Source: Paenibacillus sp. YN15 | Lineage (GTDB): Bacteria > Bacillota > Bacilli > Paenibacillales > NBRC-103111 | Direction of reading: 5' to 3' | Assembly (NCBI RefSeq): GCF_003285005.1 | Contig: NZ_QMFA01000030.1 | Span: forward strand, 23,203-87,202 | Length of the DNA stretch: 64,000 bases | In this document: piece by piece, positions 8,500 through 17,212 of the stretch | How positions within the stretch are numbered: the stretch's first letter is position 1 | Layout of the letters: every line of letters begins with the position of its first letter | Position numbers and translations under genes: made by a program | The notes under the pieces: generated by a model | The model's input: only the letters and a program-made list of their open reading frames with translations | Database searches by the model: none | What the model was told of the DNA's origin: nothing

Positions 8500-9540
8500 A
8501 TGTGCAAAACCCATGTATTGTCCGTAGCCAACGCCAAAGCAGCCTTTGAGAAAACGGTGCTTGAACGCAGAGAGCTGCGGCCCCATGACGTGCTCATCGA
8601 CATTCAGTTCAGCGGCATTTGCCACTCGGATATTCACAGCGCCCGCGGCGAATGGGGCGGCGGGATTTTTCCCATGGTGCCCGGTCATGAGATCGCAGGT
8701 GTTGTTGCAGCAGTTGGGCCGGAGGTAACCAAGTTTGCAGTAGGCGACCGGGTGGGAGTCGGCTGTTTTGTGGATTCGTGCGGAGAGTGCGAATACTGCC
8801 TTCAGGGGGAGGAGCAATACTGCACCAAAGGCGTTGTCTCCACGTATAACTCCCTGGACTATGACGGGAATCCCACCTATGGCGGCTACAGCCAGAGGAT
8901 TGTGGTGACCGAAGGCTTTGTGGTGCGCATTCCCGATGCGCTTCCGTTGGATGTGGCCAGCCCGCTGTTATGTGCCGGCATCACCACCTATTCGCCCCTC
9001 CGGCATTGGAAGGCGGGGCCGGGCAAAAAGGTTGCCATTGTGGGTATGGGCGGTCTGGGCCATCTGGCCATCCAATTTGCCCGTGCCATGGGCGCTGAGG
9101 TGACGGTGCTCAGCCGTTCCCGGGACAAGGAGGCGGAGGCCCGATCCTTCGGCGCGGATCACTATTACGCCACCGGTGAGGAAGGCACCTTCGCAGCCTT
9201 GGCCAACCGTTTTGACCTGATCCTCAATACGGTGTCTGCCAATCTGGATGTGGATGCGTACTTGTCCACGCTGCGGATTGACGGCACGCTAGTTAACGTC
9301 GGGGCGCCGGGCGAGCCGGACCAGTATCATGTGTTTTCGCTGATTATGGGCCGCAAGAGCCTGGCCGGTTCCCTGGTGGGGGGAATCCGGGAGACCCAGG
9401 AGATGCTGGATTTCGCCGCTGCCCACGGGATTGCCCCGCAAATCGAAGTGATCCGGGCGGATCAGGTGGACGAGGCGTACGAGCGGGTGCTCCGCAGCGA
9501 TGTCCGGTACCGGTTTGTAATTGATATTGCTACTCTGTAA
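8500..9540 (+). CDS. Zinc-dependent alcohol dehydrogenase (YahK/cinnamyl-alcohol type)
   Basis: Medium-chain dehydrogenase/reductase of 346 residues that should interconvert aldehydes and alcohols with NAD(P)H. Catalytic zinc ligands are visible (GICHSDIH and the GHE of [12 protein letters not shown]). The structural-zinc cluster [15 protein letters not shown] and the Rossmann motif [14 protein letters not shown] are intact. The order and the [10 protein letters not shown] segment match the YahK-like aldehyde reductase group, which usually prefers NADPH. AAGGAGG lies 9 nt before the ATG. Control by the divergent TetR regulator suggests a role in aldehyde detoxification. Confidence 0.9.
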   Translation: MCKTHVLSVANAKAAFEKTVLERRELRPHDVLIDIQFSGICHSDIHSARGEWGGGIFPMVPGHEIAGVVAAVGPEVTKFAVGDRVGVGCFVDSCGECEYCLQGEEQYCTKGVVSTYNSLDYDGNPTYGGYSQRIVVTEGFVVRIPDALPLDVASPLLCAGITTYSPLRHWKAGPGKKVAIVGMGGLGHLAIQFARAMGAEVTVLSRSRDKEAEARSFGADHYYATGEEGTFAALANRFDLILNTVSANLDVDAYLSTLRIDGTLVNVGAPGEPDQYHVFSLIMGRKSLAGSLVGGIRETQEMLDFAAAHGIAPQIEVIRADQVDEAYERVLRSDVRYRFVIDIATL

Positions 9541-9546
9541 AACAAT

Positions 9547-9597
9547 CCCCCAAAAGTGACGAGATGCTTTGAAGTGAATTCCGAGTACTTTTGGGGG
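9547..9597. repeat. Long inverted repeat downstream of the dehydrogenase gene
   Basis: Perfect 11-bp arms CCCCCAAAAGT / ACTTTTGGGGG separated by 29 nt, starting 6 nt after the stop codon. It can fold as an RNA hairpin but has no T-run, so it is more likely an mRNA 3'-end stabiliser or a remnant than a terminator. Confidence 0.6.
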
Positions 9598-9659
9598 AGC
9601 CCCCGGATGACCCGGATGAAGAAGTGCTGACGACGCCCTTTCACAGAAAAAAGAGCATA

Positions 9660-9695
9660 AAAAAACTCCTGCGGATGGTGACGCAGGAGTTTTTT
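9660..9695. terminator. Bidirectional terminator between adh and sbnB
   Basis: Perfect 14-bp stem AAAAAACTCCTGCG / CGCAGGAGTTTTTT with an 8-nt loop. It has T-runs on both strands and serves both convergent genes. Confidence 0.9.
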
Positions 9696-9725
9696 GTTTT
9701 ATACTTAGATGCTTCCGGCCGCCCT

Positions 9726-10697
9726 TCACTCCAGCTCCGTCCCAATTCCCTTTTTTCTGGCCCTCTCGGTATAATATACCGCTGTGGCGATATCGAATAC
9801 GGCCATGCCCATGGGGCAGAAGAGGACGGGCTCAGTTGGGGCGAAGCCGGACAGTTCGCGGCGGCAGACTACGTCGGCGATGGTGCGGATGCCGGAACGG
9901 GTCAGTCCCTGCTCCAGATGGAGCCGCTCGATATCCGTATTTTCCCGGCATACCTCCTCCCAGTCATCGACGATAACGGCTTTTACCGAAGCCACCGCCT
10001 CGGACTGGTAATCGCGCAGGGAAACGTTTAGCAGAAGGCTGCTTTTCACAGGGGAGAGATTGATATACCGGTGATCGGAAACGGTGCAGGTGATAAAGAT
10101 GTCCGATCTGCGGTACACCTCCTCCCACGATGCTGCCATCTCTGTCTTTTCCCGATAGTGGGCAGGCACGTCAGCCTTTAGCAAATCCACCTGGCGGATA
10201 TCGTATATCCGGACCCGCCCGATTCGGTCCCCGTAGAGTGCCAAGGCCATTTCGTAATGGAGCCTTCCCACCGGCCCCCAGCCCACAATGCCCAGCTCGA
10301 TCTGCGCAAGCGGCCGCTCCTGCAAGTAGGCGCGAATCATGAGCCCGCTGACGGAGGCGGTTCTTATGATGCTTGTGAGCGGCGAGTTCAGAATGGCGGA
10401 GGGTTCGCCTGTGAGGGGATCATTCAGCACCATGACGCTGTGGGCGCGGGGAAGACCGCTCTTGATATTATCCGGGAAGCTGGCAATCCACTTGATTCCT
10501 GCCGCGTTTACATTTCCTCCCATGTAAGCGGGCATGGCAATAATCCGGTTCCGCGGATTTTTGTACCGCAGGTAGGGCTTGATCGGCTGGGCATAATCAC
10601 CCGCATCGACAATCCGCACCGCAGCCTCCATTGCATCCACGAGGGCAGGCCAGTCAAGGCCTACGGCGCGGATATCCCGGTCGTTCAGATACAGCAT
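9726..10697 (-). CDS. sbnB: 2,3-diaminopropionate biosynthesis protein SbnB (ACEGA dehydrogenase)
   Basis: Member of the ornithine cyclodeaminase/mu-crystallin family, about 323 residues. In the staphyloferrin B pathway SbnB oxidises N-(1-amino-1-carboxy-2-ethyl)-glutamate with NAD+ to release L-2,3-diaminopropionate and 2-oxoglutarate. Visible features are the family start YLNDRDIRAVG, the substrate region NAAGIKWIASFPDNIKSGLP, the SPLTSIIRTASVSG loop and the Rossmann segment IGIVGWGPVGRLHYEMA. The frame extends to TTG 10718, but ATG 10697 has AGGAGG 7 nt upstream. It lies 69 nt downstream of the gene encoding an SbnA domain, the enzyme supplying its substrate, so both probably form one operon. 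Confidence 0.88.
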   Translation of the reverse strand: MLYLNDRDIRAVGLDWPALVDAMEAAVRIVDAGDYAQPIKPYLRYKNPRNRIIAMPAYMGGNVNAAGIKWIASFPDNIKSGLPRAHSVMVLNDPLTGEPSAILNSPLTSIIRTASVSGLMIRAYLQERPLAQIELGIVGWGPVGRLHYEMALALYGDRIGRVRIYDIRQVDLLKADVPAHYREKTEMAASWEEVYRRSDIFITCTVSDHRYINLSPVKSSLLLNVSLRDYQSEAVASVKAVIVDDWEEVCRENTDIERLHLEQGLTRSGIRTIADVVCRRELSGFAPTEPVLFCPMGMAVFDIATAVYYTERARKKGIGTELE

Positions 10698-10766
10698 GAC
10701 GCTTCCTCCTTCCGGCAATTTCCGTTGACGCTGTAGTGGTTTAGCGAGCGCCGGGGAGACCGGCGC

Positions 10767-12986
10767 TTAGCTGGCGCCGGACGGATCGCCATGCTCCTCA
10801 TCCAGGGGCTCCTTGCCGAACTGGGCCTTGACCCATGAGTCCGAATAAACCGTGTCCAGGTAACGCTCCCCCTTGTCGTGGATGATTACGGCACATACTG
10901 CCCCTGGCGGCAGCTGCGGCTCCAGCTTTCTGACCGCTGCAATCACGCCTCCCGAGGAGGGGCCGGCCAGAATGGCTTCCTTCTGCGCCAAAGCCCGGCA
11001 GCTCTCCACCATATCCCAATCGGGGACATGCACGATATGATCGATCAGCTCCGTCCGGCAGAAGGGGGGCACAATTCCGGCTCCCAGCCCGGGGAACCGC
11101 CGTTTCTCCTGATTTCCGCCGAAAATCGCGCTGCCCTCCGCATCCACGGCCACAATCCTCGCGGCAAGCTTGTGGTCCCGGACATATTCGGCCAGGCCCC
11201 GAATGGTCCCGCAGGTACTGACACTGCAAAATAAATAGTCCACCCGGTCAAGCTGCTCCGCAATTTCCTTCATCGTCGTATGGTAATGAGCCAGATAATT
11301 ATTGATGTTGGCATACTGGTTCGGCCAATAGCTGCCCGGTATCGTCCCGAGCAGGTACTCCACGCGCTTCAGCCTGGCAGGCAGAAATTCTCCTGTTGCC
11401 GGATCGGGCTCAGCAACATAGCTGATCTCCGCCCCAAGGGCCTTCATAATCCGGATATTGGTCTCCGTGGTTCTCGGGTCGATGACGCTGATGAAACGCA
11501 TCTCCAGACAACGGCAAATCATCGCCAGGCTGATGGCCATATTCCCTGAGCTGGATTCGATAATAACGGCTCCCCGGCCGATCCGGCCTTCCTTCCAGGC
11601 CTCCTGAAGCATCCGCAGGGCGGGGCGGTCCTTGGCGCTTCCCCCCGGATTCAGCAGCTCCAGCTTGCCGTACACCGTAAGCCGGCTCTCCCGGAACAGG
11701 CGGCTAAGCTTAACCAGCGGCGTATTGCCGATGGTGGAAAGGATGCCGCTGTTTACATTCTTCGGTTCAGGGATATTGGCGGCCGTCTCATAATAGAGCT
11801 TCTTGTTTTTCACCTGACTGCGCTCCAGCGGCTCATCCTTCTCTGCTGTAATAACTTCAATGTCGTCGAGCAGACGGTTGCGGATCATCATGCCGATCTC
11901 CGGGATGCACTCCCTGATTTCCGTGCGGATGGCCGGAATGGCCGCGTCTAGCGGGGCTTTGCTCCGGATCTGGACAGCAAGGGCATTGTTCCTTACCTTG
12001 ACCCGGACGCTGGCCGCCTGTACATGACGGTAGACGGCCTGCTCGATATCGTACAGGCTGATCTTTTCCCCATGCTTCAGCTCCTTGCCTACCCTTTTGA
12101 CAATGGACTGGAAGCTTTGCCGCTCCACACCGTTCACTCTTACGGTCCGCAGGTCCCTTACCACATCATAGGTGACAAAACGGAGAGCAGGCAGCTCCCG
12201 GCGTACGAAGGAGGTGACCACGAGAATACGCTCATCCGGGCCAAGCGGCTCCATTTCCAGGCCCAACTCATGGGCTTCGATGCCTTCCGCATAAATTCCG
12301 TCAGCAAAAAGATACCTGCCGGCCTCATGGGAGTAATAAGCCATCGTCCCCATTTCAATCGAGCCGTAGGTGTCGGTGATATGGCTGGGATGAAGGCCGA
12401 ACAGACTGGCCATATTTTGCTGCCACTGGGGCGTGGCGACCTCTCCCACCAGAATGATCCGGCGGATGCCGAGGGTGCGGGGATCGGCAGCGGCATATAC
12501 GATGTGGTCCAGGATGGACGGCATGGTGTACAACAAGTCCGGCTTAAAGGTCTGCAGCCGCTCAATATGCTTTTCTACCGGCAGCTCGAAGGGGATTGCA
12601 TCGCCCTCCAGCCCCAGCCGCTTGAATATGTCCAACGCAGTGCTGGCCGCATGGCCCGTTCCCATGTCAGCCAAAGCTCTGGTGCATCCGCCTCCGGCGA
12701 TCAGCTGGCCGAACAGCTTTGTTTTGATATCCACATAGTGCCGGTCATCCTCTTCAGAGTAAAAGATGGATTTGCGGCGGCCCGAGCTTGTACCGGATGT
12801 CCGGTAAACCGCAAGAGCCGGATCAGCCGGCATGTTATAATAATGGGCTTCGAGGATTTCTGCGGACATTAGAGGAAGGTCTTGAAGGGTACAGCTTGTT
12901 ATGTTCTTTCCGAGCAGTTCTTTGTACCAGGGGAATACATCGGTTACCTCCTGCAGCTTCTCCTGCAACTTGTCTAGCGGTAGCAT
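10767..12986 (-). CDS. Fusion: PaaK-like adenylate-forming domain + SbnA-type Dap synthase
   Basis: A two-enzyme protein of 739 residues. Residues 1 to about 405 form a phenylacetate-CoA-ligase-like (ANL) module with the P-loop TSGTSSG (63-69), the A5-like DTYGSIEMG (about 205-213), an aspartate in RFVTYD, and a lysine-rich A10-like end (QVKNKKLYYE). Residues about 410-720 are a fold-type II PLP enzyme of the SbnA/cysteine-synthase group, with the PLP lysine in NPGGSAKDRP (about K452) and the loop ESSSGNM. SbnA condenses O-phosphoserine with glutamate to give the precursor cleaved by SbnB, the next gene. The frame opens at TTG 13037, but ATG 12986 has GGGAGG 5 nt upstream. What the adenylating half activates is not evident. 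Confidence 0.85.
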   Translation of the reverse strand: MLPLDKLQEKLQEVTDVFPWYKELLGKNITSCTLQDLPLMSAEILEAHYYNMPADPALAVYRTSGTSSGRRKSIFYSEEDDRHYVDIKTKLFGQLIAGGGCTRALADMGTGHAASTALDIFKRLGLEGDAIPFELPVEKHIERLQTFKPDLLYTMPSILDHIVYAAADPRTLGIRRIILVGEVATPQWQQNMASLFGLHPSHITDTYGSIEMGTMAYYSHEAGRYLFADGIYAEGIEAHELGLEMEPLGPDERILVVTSFVRRELPALRFVTYDVVRDLRTVRVNGVERQSFQSIVKRVGKELKHGEKISLYDIEQAVYRHVQAASVRVKVRNNALAVQIRSKAPLDAAIPAIRTEIRECIPEIGMMIRNRLLDDIEVITAEKDEPLERSQVKNKKLYYETAANIPEPKNVNSGILSTIGNTPLVKLSRLFRESRLTVYGKLELLNPGGSAKDRPALRMLQEAWKEGRIGRGAVIIESSSGNMAISLAMICRCLEMRFISVIDPRTTETNIRIMKALGAEISYVAEPDPATGEFLPARLKRVEYLLGTIPGSYWPNQYANINNYLAHYHTTMKEIAEQLDRVDYLFCSVSTCGTIRGLAEYVRDHKLAARIVAVDAEGSAIFGGNQEKRRFPGLGAGIVPPFCRTELIDHIVHVPDWDMVESCRALAQKEAILAGPSSGGVIAAVRKLEPQLPPGAVCAVIIHDKGERYLDTVYSDSWVKAQFGKEPLDEEHGDPSGAS

Positions 12987-13146
12987 AGCCGCCTCCCGTT
13001 CGCTGCCTAAGGCAGCCTCATAGATAAGTGTCTGCAATAATTTATGATGAATTTCCCGGTGTGTTCACCTATTGGGCGGTTGCCCAGGCAAAAGCCGCGC
13101 CGCTGCCGTAATGTAACCTGAGGGGAACAGGAGCGGAGGGAAGGGA

Positions 13147-14022
13147 ATGAAGGAAAAGGCAGTGAGCCGTATTTCCAACAAGCTGACGAAGACCAGGGTG
13201 CTGGTGAAAAGCCCGGAGCTGAGAAAGCATATCCCGGTTACGCGGAGGATGGGCAAGAGCAGCTTGCACGAGATGCTGCAAAAATACGGCATGGTGTATA
13301 TCAAGCCCTGCTGCGGCTCCCTGGGGCAGGGGGTAATCCGGATTGAGAGACTGGCTGCCGGCGGGGAAACAGGTGTAAGTGGCGAAACAGGCGCAAGCGG
13401 CGAGGAGCACACCCCCGGCGCTTCAGAGCGGGGAGAGCAATACCGGTATCAGGCTGGCACGCAGGTGAGCAGCGTCACCGGTTATGATAAGCTGTACCGC
13501 GCCATTGCCGGTGAGACGCAGGGCAAGCCGTATCTGGTTCAGAAGGGAATCCGGCTGCTCACATATGATGGCCGCCCCTACGATATCCGGGTGATGGTGC
13601 AGAAAAGCCCCAAGGGACAGTGGGAAGCAACAGGGATCGCTGGGCGGGTGGCCCATCCCCGCAAGGTGGTGACCAACGGAAGTCAGGGAGGAACCATCTA
13701 TCCGGTTGAGGTTTTGTTGAAGGCGTACACCTCGGCGGACAAACAGGCAGCCCTGATCGCGGCCATGAAGCGGTTGGGTGTGAAGGCGGCTAAGCAGCTA
13801 AGCTCGTCCTATCCCGGCCTCCGGGAAATCGGTGTGGATATCGCCCTGGACAAGGGCTTGCATCCATGGATACTGGAGGTGAACACCTTTCCTGATCCCT
13901 GTCCCTTCACCAAGCTGCCGGATGACCGTATGCTCCGCCGCATCGTTCGTTACGGCAAGGCGTACGGCCGCATCTATAATTTGAAGTGCATGAAGGCCAA
14001 GCGGGGAATGGATCATCCATAA
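13147..14022 (+). CDS. YheC/YheD-family ATP-grasp protein
   Basis: A 291-residue ATP-grasp enzyme related to the Bacillus YheC/YheD endospore-coat proteins. It starts with MYIKP-like nucleotide-binding strands (GMVYIKPCCGSLGQGVIRIE) and ends with the Mg-binding strand WILEVNTFPDPCPF. The central segment PYLVQKGIRLLTYDGRPYDIRVMVQK is typical. Between the first glycine-rich loop and the next strand there is a Gly/Ser/Glu-rich insert (about residues 78-98) with a repeated GETG. It is divergent from the Dap operon, with 160 bp between starts. ATP-grasp enzymes join carboxylates to amines, so a link with Dap is possible, but a spore-coat role is the default. Confidence 0.82.
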   Translation: MKEKAVSRISNKLTKTRVLVKSPELRKHIPVTRRMGKSSLHEMLQKYGMVYIKPCCGSLGQGVIRIERLAAGGETGVSGETGASGEEHTPGASERGEQYRYQAGTQVSSVTGYDKLYRAIAGETQGKPYLVQKGIRLLTYDGRPYDIRVMVQKSPKGQWEATGIAGRVAHPRKVVTNGSQGGTIYPVEVLLKAYTSADKQAALIAAMKRLGVKAAKQLSSSYPGLREIGVDIALDKGLHPWILEVNTFPDPCPFTKLPDDRMLRRIVRYGKAYGRIYNLKCMKAKRGMDHP

Positions 14023-14247
14023 CGACCGAATATGGGGCTGGCACAGATTGACTATACTGATTTTCTACATGGATGGGACAGGGGGATGGGTGCTACAATA
14101 GCAGCATGTAAGTCCGGCAATAGCCGGATGCATCCGGATCGGATGCCTACCGTTTGGGGCCATGGGCGCCGGGCGACTTGTCGAAGATCAAGTCCCCGAT
14201 TTCCTGTGGCCTTTTTAATGTGAAAAATGAAGGGAGAGGTTAAAAGT

Positions 14248-15183
14248 ATGAATCGTGATTATGAGCAAATCGCGGAGAAGTTTTGGAGCCTGCCGCAGAA
14301 GCCGGGGGAAGAGGTAAACCGGGACCGGTTGTTTATGGATGATCAGGTTTTGCACGCCCATTTGGAACGGGAGATTGAAAGCCGCCTGGACGGGGTAAAA
14401 ACGGTGCTGGATGCAGGGGGAGGTACGGGGCGTTTCTCCGTTTGGCTGGCGCAGAAGGGGATTCAGGTGACCCATCTGGATATTTCCCTGCCCATGCTGG
14501 AGAAGGCCCGGGAGCGGGCGGAGGAAGCGGGGGTTGCCGGACGGATCGAATTTGTGCACGGCAAGCTGACTGAGCTGGCTTCGTACCGGGAGGGTCAATT
14601 CGATCTGGTGATTTCCCTGGATGCCCCTATCTCGTATACATATCCCAAGCATGAGGAGGTCATCCGGGAGCTGATTCGCGTATCCGGGAAATCGGTGGTG
14701 TTCTGTGTATCCAGCCTGCTTGGCGGGTATCCGGGCTGTTTTGGCCCCGCGTCGAAGAAGCCCTTCCTGGTGGATGAGCAGGACCCGGATACGGCCATGC
14801 GCTGGTACGTGAGGGAGTGGGCCCAACGGGAAAAGTGGCAGCCTAACTTCGGAAGGGCGGATGAACTGCTGGAAACGGGACTGTTCGCCGATCCCGATGC
14901 GGTGTATGAGCAAATGGAAGGCGGCGGAACGCCTTGGCCGGTAACCTACGCGTTTCGCCCGGAGGAGATGAAGGCGCTGTTCGATGCCGAAGGCTTGCGG
15001 GAGGTGCGGCTGGCAGGCCCGGGCGCGCTGGCCCGGACACTGGCGGGCGACACGCTGCAGACGCTGTTGTATACGCCGGAGTACCGGGAGCCCTTCCTGG
15101 AGCGCTGCTACCGGTTCGACTCCGAGCCGTCGGTATGCGGCATGGGCTTCAACAGCCTGGTGGCGTCAGGCTCCAAGGGGTGA
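14248..15183 (+). CDS. Class I SAM-dependent methyltransferase
   Basis: A 311-residue protein with a Rossmann methyltransferase core: motif I VLDAGGGTGRFSVWLA (about residues 53-68), an acidic end of beta2 (HLDISLPMLEKA), and FDLVISLDAPISY as motif IV. The C-terminal 130 residues form a helical extension. The frame opens at ATG 14227, but ATG 14248 has GGGAGAGG 8 nt upstream and begins MNRDYEQIAEKFW. The acceptor is unknown. It follows the ATP-grasp gene on the same strand after about 225 nt, so co-transcription is possible but not shown. Confidence 0.82.
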   Translation: MNRDYEQIAEKFWSLPQKPGEEVNRDRLFMDDQVLHAHLEREIESRLDGVKTVLDAGGGTGRFSVWLAQKGIQVTHLDISLPMLEKARERAEEAGVAGRIEFVHGKLTELASYREGQFDLVISLDAPISYTYPKHEEVIRELIRVSGKSVVFCVSSLLGGYPGCFGPASKKPFLVDEQDPDTAMRWYVREWAQREKWQPNFGRADELLETGLFADPDAVYEQMEGGGTPWPVTYAFRPEEMKALFDAEGLREVRLAGPGALARTLAGDTLQTLLYTPEYREPFLERCYRFDSEPSVCGMGFNSLVASGSKG

Positions 15184-15384
15184 TTGGCGCTGCGGCGGCA
15201 GATGCCGGGGGAGCGGGCCCGGATGAGCGCCACGGCCCTGGCGAGAGTCGCCGCTTGACCATGGCTGCAGGTATACGCGGGTGCCGGCGGGAGCGGGTGG
15301 CGGTGGCGCCGGTGTGGGCGGCAGCGTGGCAGTATTGGGGGGAGTGTAGCACCGCACGGGCCGCCTGCCCGCCGCACATGGAAC

Positions 15385-15429
15385 AGCCGGACAGCACCAG
15401 GGGATTACCTGGCTCTGTCCGGCTTTTTT
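15385..15429 (+). terminator. Terminator downstream of the methyltransferase
   Basis: Stem AGCCGGACAG / CTGTCCGGCT with an inner CAGG/CCTG extension and six T. The 200 nt between the methyltransferase stop and this hairpin hold no credible gene. Confidence 0.85.
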
Positions 15430-15518
15430 GGTGTGGCCGGGGATGCCCAGTCAGCAGCATTCTTTATGTAAGCGCCAACAAAAGTATGCTATTTCTCTTT
15501 TGAAGTGGTTTTCCCTTG

Positions 15519-15659
15519 AATAGCGACAGAAAATGTATGCTATTGTCTATTTTTCGAGGGATTTTGGCTGTTTGGAGGCGAATAGCAGACATTTTGTGTA
15601 TGCTATTTCCTCATTTTCGCCTCATTTTTTGCAATAGCATACATTTGTTGTGCGCTATC
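15519..15659. repeat. Three AATAGC...GCTATT short repeat units
   Basis: Units at 15519-15544, 15581-15607 and 15633-15659 each begin AATAGC and end GCTATT or GCTATC with about 14-15 nt between. The first two share TGTATGCTATT, and the third contains the reverse complement AATAGCATA. An extra TATGCTATT stands at 15485-15493. The interval 15184-15730 otherwise holds only the terminator and no gene that can be supported. Confidence 0.7.
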
Positions 15660-15730
15660 ATTGTGGCGGAAGGGTTGAAGCGCCTTAAACAAAGGAACGG
15701 TCCGCATGCTGAGCGACCAGAAGAACCGGA

Positions 15731-16096
15731 TTACAGCAGCGCGTCCGCAATCAGCTTGTCGAACTTGCGGATATCCACGCCTTTTTGCAGCTTCACCTTG
15801 ATGTGCCCGGCCCGGGTCCACAGCTCCACCTCGGAGTTGAAGTCCAGACGTCCGGCATTTTCCGTTGACCACATGTTGATGGAGGAATAGGGCAGGGAAT
15901 AAATTTCCACCTTCTTGCCGGTCAAGCCCTGGGCATCCCGGACAATCAGACGTTTGTTGGTAAAAATAGCGCTGTCCCGCAGGGTCTTGTAAGCGGCCAC
16001 AGGCACCTCCCCATTAACCAGCAGCTCGCTCACATCAGCGGGAATGGGACATTCGGAGATCAGGGTCCATTGCAGAATCGGTGAAGTTTCAGACAT
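15731..16096 (-). CDS. PH (bPH) domain-containing protein
   Basis: A small cytosolic protein of 121 residues matching the bacterial pleckstrin-homology fold (DUF1696 group). It contains VAAYKTLRDSAIFTNKRLIV and the middle strand YSLPYSSINMWSTE, then WTRAGHIKVKLQ and a C-terminal helix. AGGAGG stands upstream of the ATG. The molecular role of this family is not established. It is monocistronic and lies between a repeat-rich gap and an AraC regulator. Confidence 0.8.
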   Translation of the reverse strand: MSETSPILQWTLISECPIPADVSELLVNGEVPVAAYKTLRDSAIFTNKRLIVRDAQGLTGKKVEIYSLPYSSINMWSTENAGRLDFNSEVELWTRAGHIKVKLQKGVDIRKFDKLIADALL

Positions 16097-16266
16097 GCTT
16101 CATGCCTCCTATTGGATGTTATGATTCAAAATATATAGCCCGATCCGGTCTTCGATGTCTGGTTATTTTGTGTCGTTGTGCCGGAGCTGGCCTTCGCCGG
16201 TTTGTTTGGGCTGCTATCTTTTACGAGAGAGGAAGGATTTGGGTTTCAGCTTCCGTCCAACTGGCC

Positions 16267-17103
16267 TCAGATGCTGTGGCTTTTGCGGAATTGGGCCGGG
16301 GGCATACCGAAGTGGCGGATGAAGACCCGGCTTAAATAAAACCCGTTCTGGTAGCCGCAGCATTCCGAAATCTGGTCCACAGTAAGCCCGGTTTCCAGCA
16401 GCAGCGTTTTGGCTTTTTCCATGCGCAGCCGGGTTACATACTGCATGGGTGTACAGCCTGAGATTTTTTTGAAGCGTTTGGTGAGGGTGGAGAGGCTGGT
16501 TCCCAGCGCCGCGGCCACGTCCTGAAGCCGCATGGGGGAAAAGGCTCCGGCGGCAATCCGGGCGGCAGCCTCCCGAACCAGCTTGTCCTCCGGGCCCGGC
16601 GGCGTCTCCTGGAAAGAGCCGGGAGGAGTTCCCTGCTCCCCGCAATACTGGAGCCACAAATCATCCGCATAATGCGTCAGTCTGCGCGTCTTCCACAGGT
16701 TGTCCGACAGGTAGGCGTTCCGCATGAGCTCCAGAGTAGACATTAGGCGGCCGGTATTGTGCAAGCTGATTTTGCCTGACGGAAAGCCTGAAGAGGCGGC
16801 TTGGCCGGTCACATCCGTCCCCTCCTCCCAGCGGCGCCAGTTGAAAAACACCACAAACAGCGTGACCGGGCTGATGACCACCCGCCGGAAAACGGTTTGC
16901 GGCGGACAAAAAACCAGATCCCCAAAGGAAGCGGAGCCCTCCTCCTCTCCGATCCGGTAATGAAACGAGCCGTCCTCCACGACAAAAACCAGCCAGTCGG
17001 AATGGATGCTTTCAAAGCTGGAAAACTTCTCTTTTCTTTGCCAACGGTGGACAAGGGTTACATCCGGCCGGTAACCGGATATAGGCAGATGAGGCTGATT
17101 CAT
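16267..17103 (-). CDS. AraC-family transcriptional regulator
   Basis: A cytosolic regulator of about 278 residues. The N-terminal cupin-like sensor has LVFVVEDGSFHYRIG and ASFGDLVFCPPQTVFRR, and the C-terminal AraC double helix-turn-helix has MRLQDVAAALGTSLSTLTKR and SECCGYQNGFYLSRVFIRHF. The frame can be extended to 17247 through an unlikely leader. The ATG at 17103 begins MNQPHLPISGYRPD and has AGAGGA upstream. It is divergent from an FAD oxidoreductase with about 110 bp between starts, so that gene is its probable target. The ligand may be a carbohydrate. Confidence 0.87.
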   Translation of the reverse strand: MNQPHLPISGYRPDVTLVHRWQRKEKFSSFESIHSDWLVFVVEDGSFHYRIGEEEGSASFGDLVFCPPQTVFRRVVISPVTLFVVFFNWRRWEEGTDVTGQAASSGFPSGKISLHNTGRLMSTLELMRNAYLSDNLWKTRRLTHYADDLWLQYCGEQGTPPGSFQETPPGPEDKLVREAAARIAAGAFSPMRLQDVAAALGTSLSTLTKRFKKISGCTPMQYVTRLRMEKAKTLLLETGLTVDQISECCGYQNGFYLSRVFIRHFGMPPAQFRKSHSI

Positions 17104-17212
17104 GGGCTTTATCCTCTCATCAATCATGCTCGGCGGAAAATTTGTATATAGCGTAGCACAAAAAAAGGCATGTAAACAGTCCGTCTTTGCGCCTAGCATG
17201 AAGAGGAGAACA

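Noticed and set aside
9547..9597. The CCCCCAAAAGT inverted repeat as an insertion element
   Set aside because: It is only 51 bp, has no second copy in the window and no target duplication; a hairpin at the mRNA end is simpler.
14227..14247. Earlier ATG for the methyltransferase
   Set aside because: The ribosome-binding site lies downstream of this ATG and fits the ATG at 14248.
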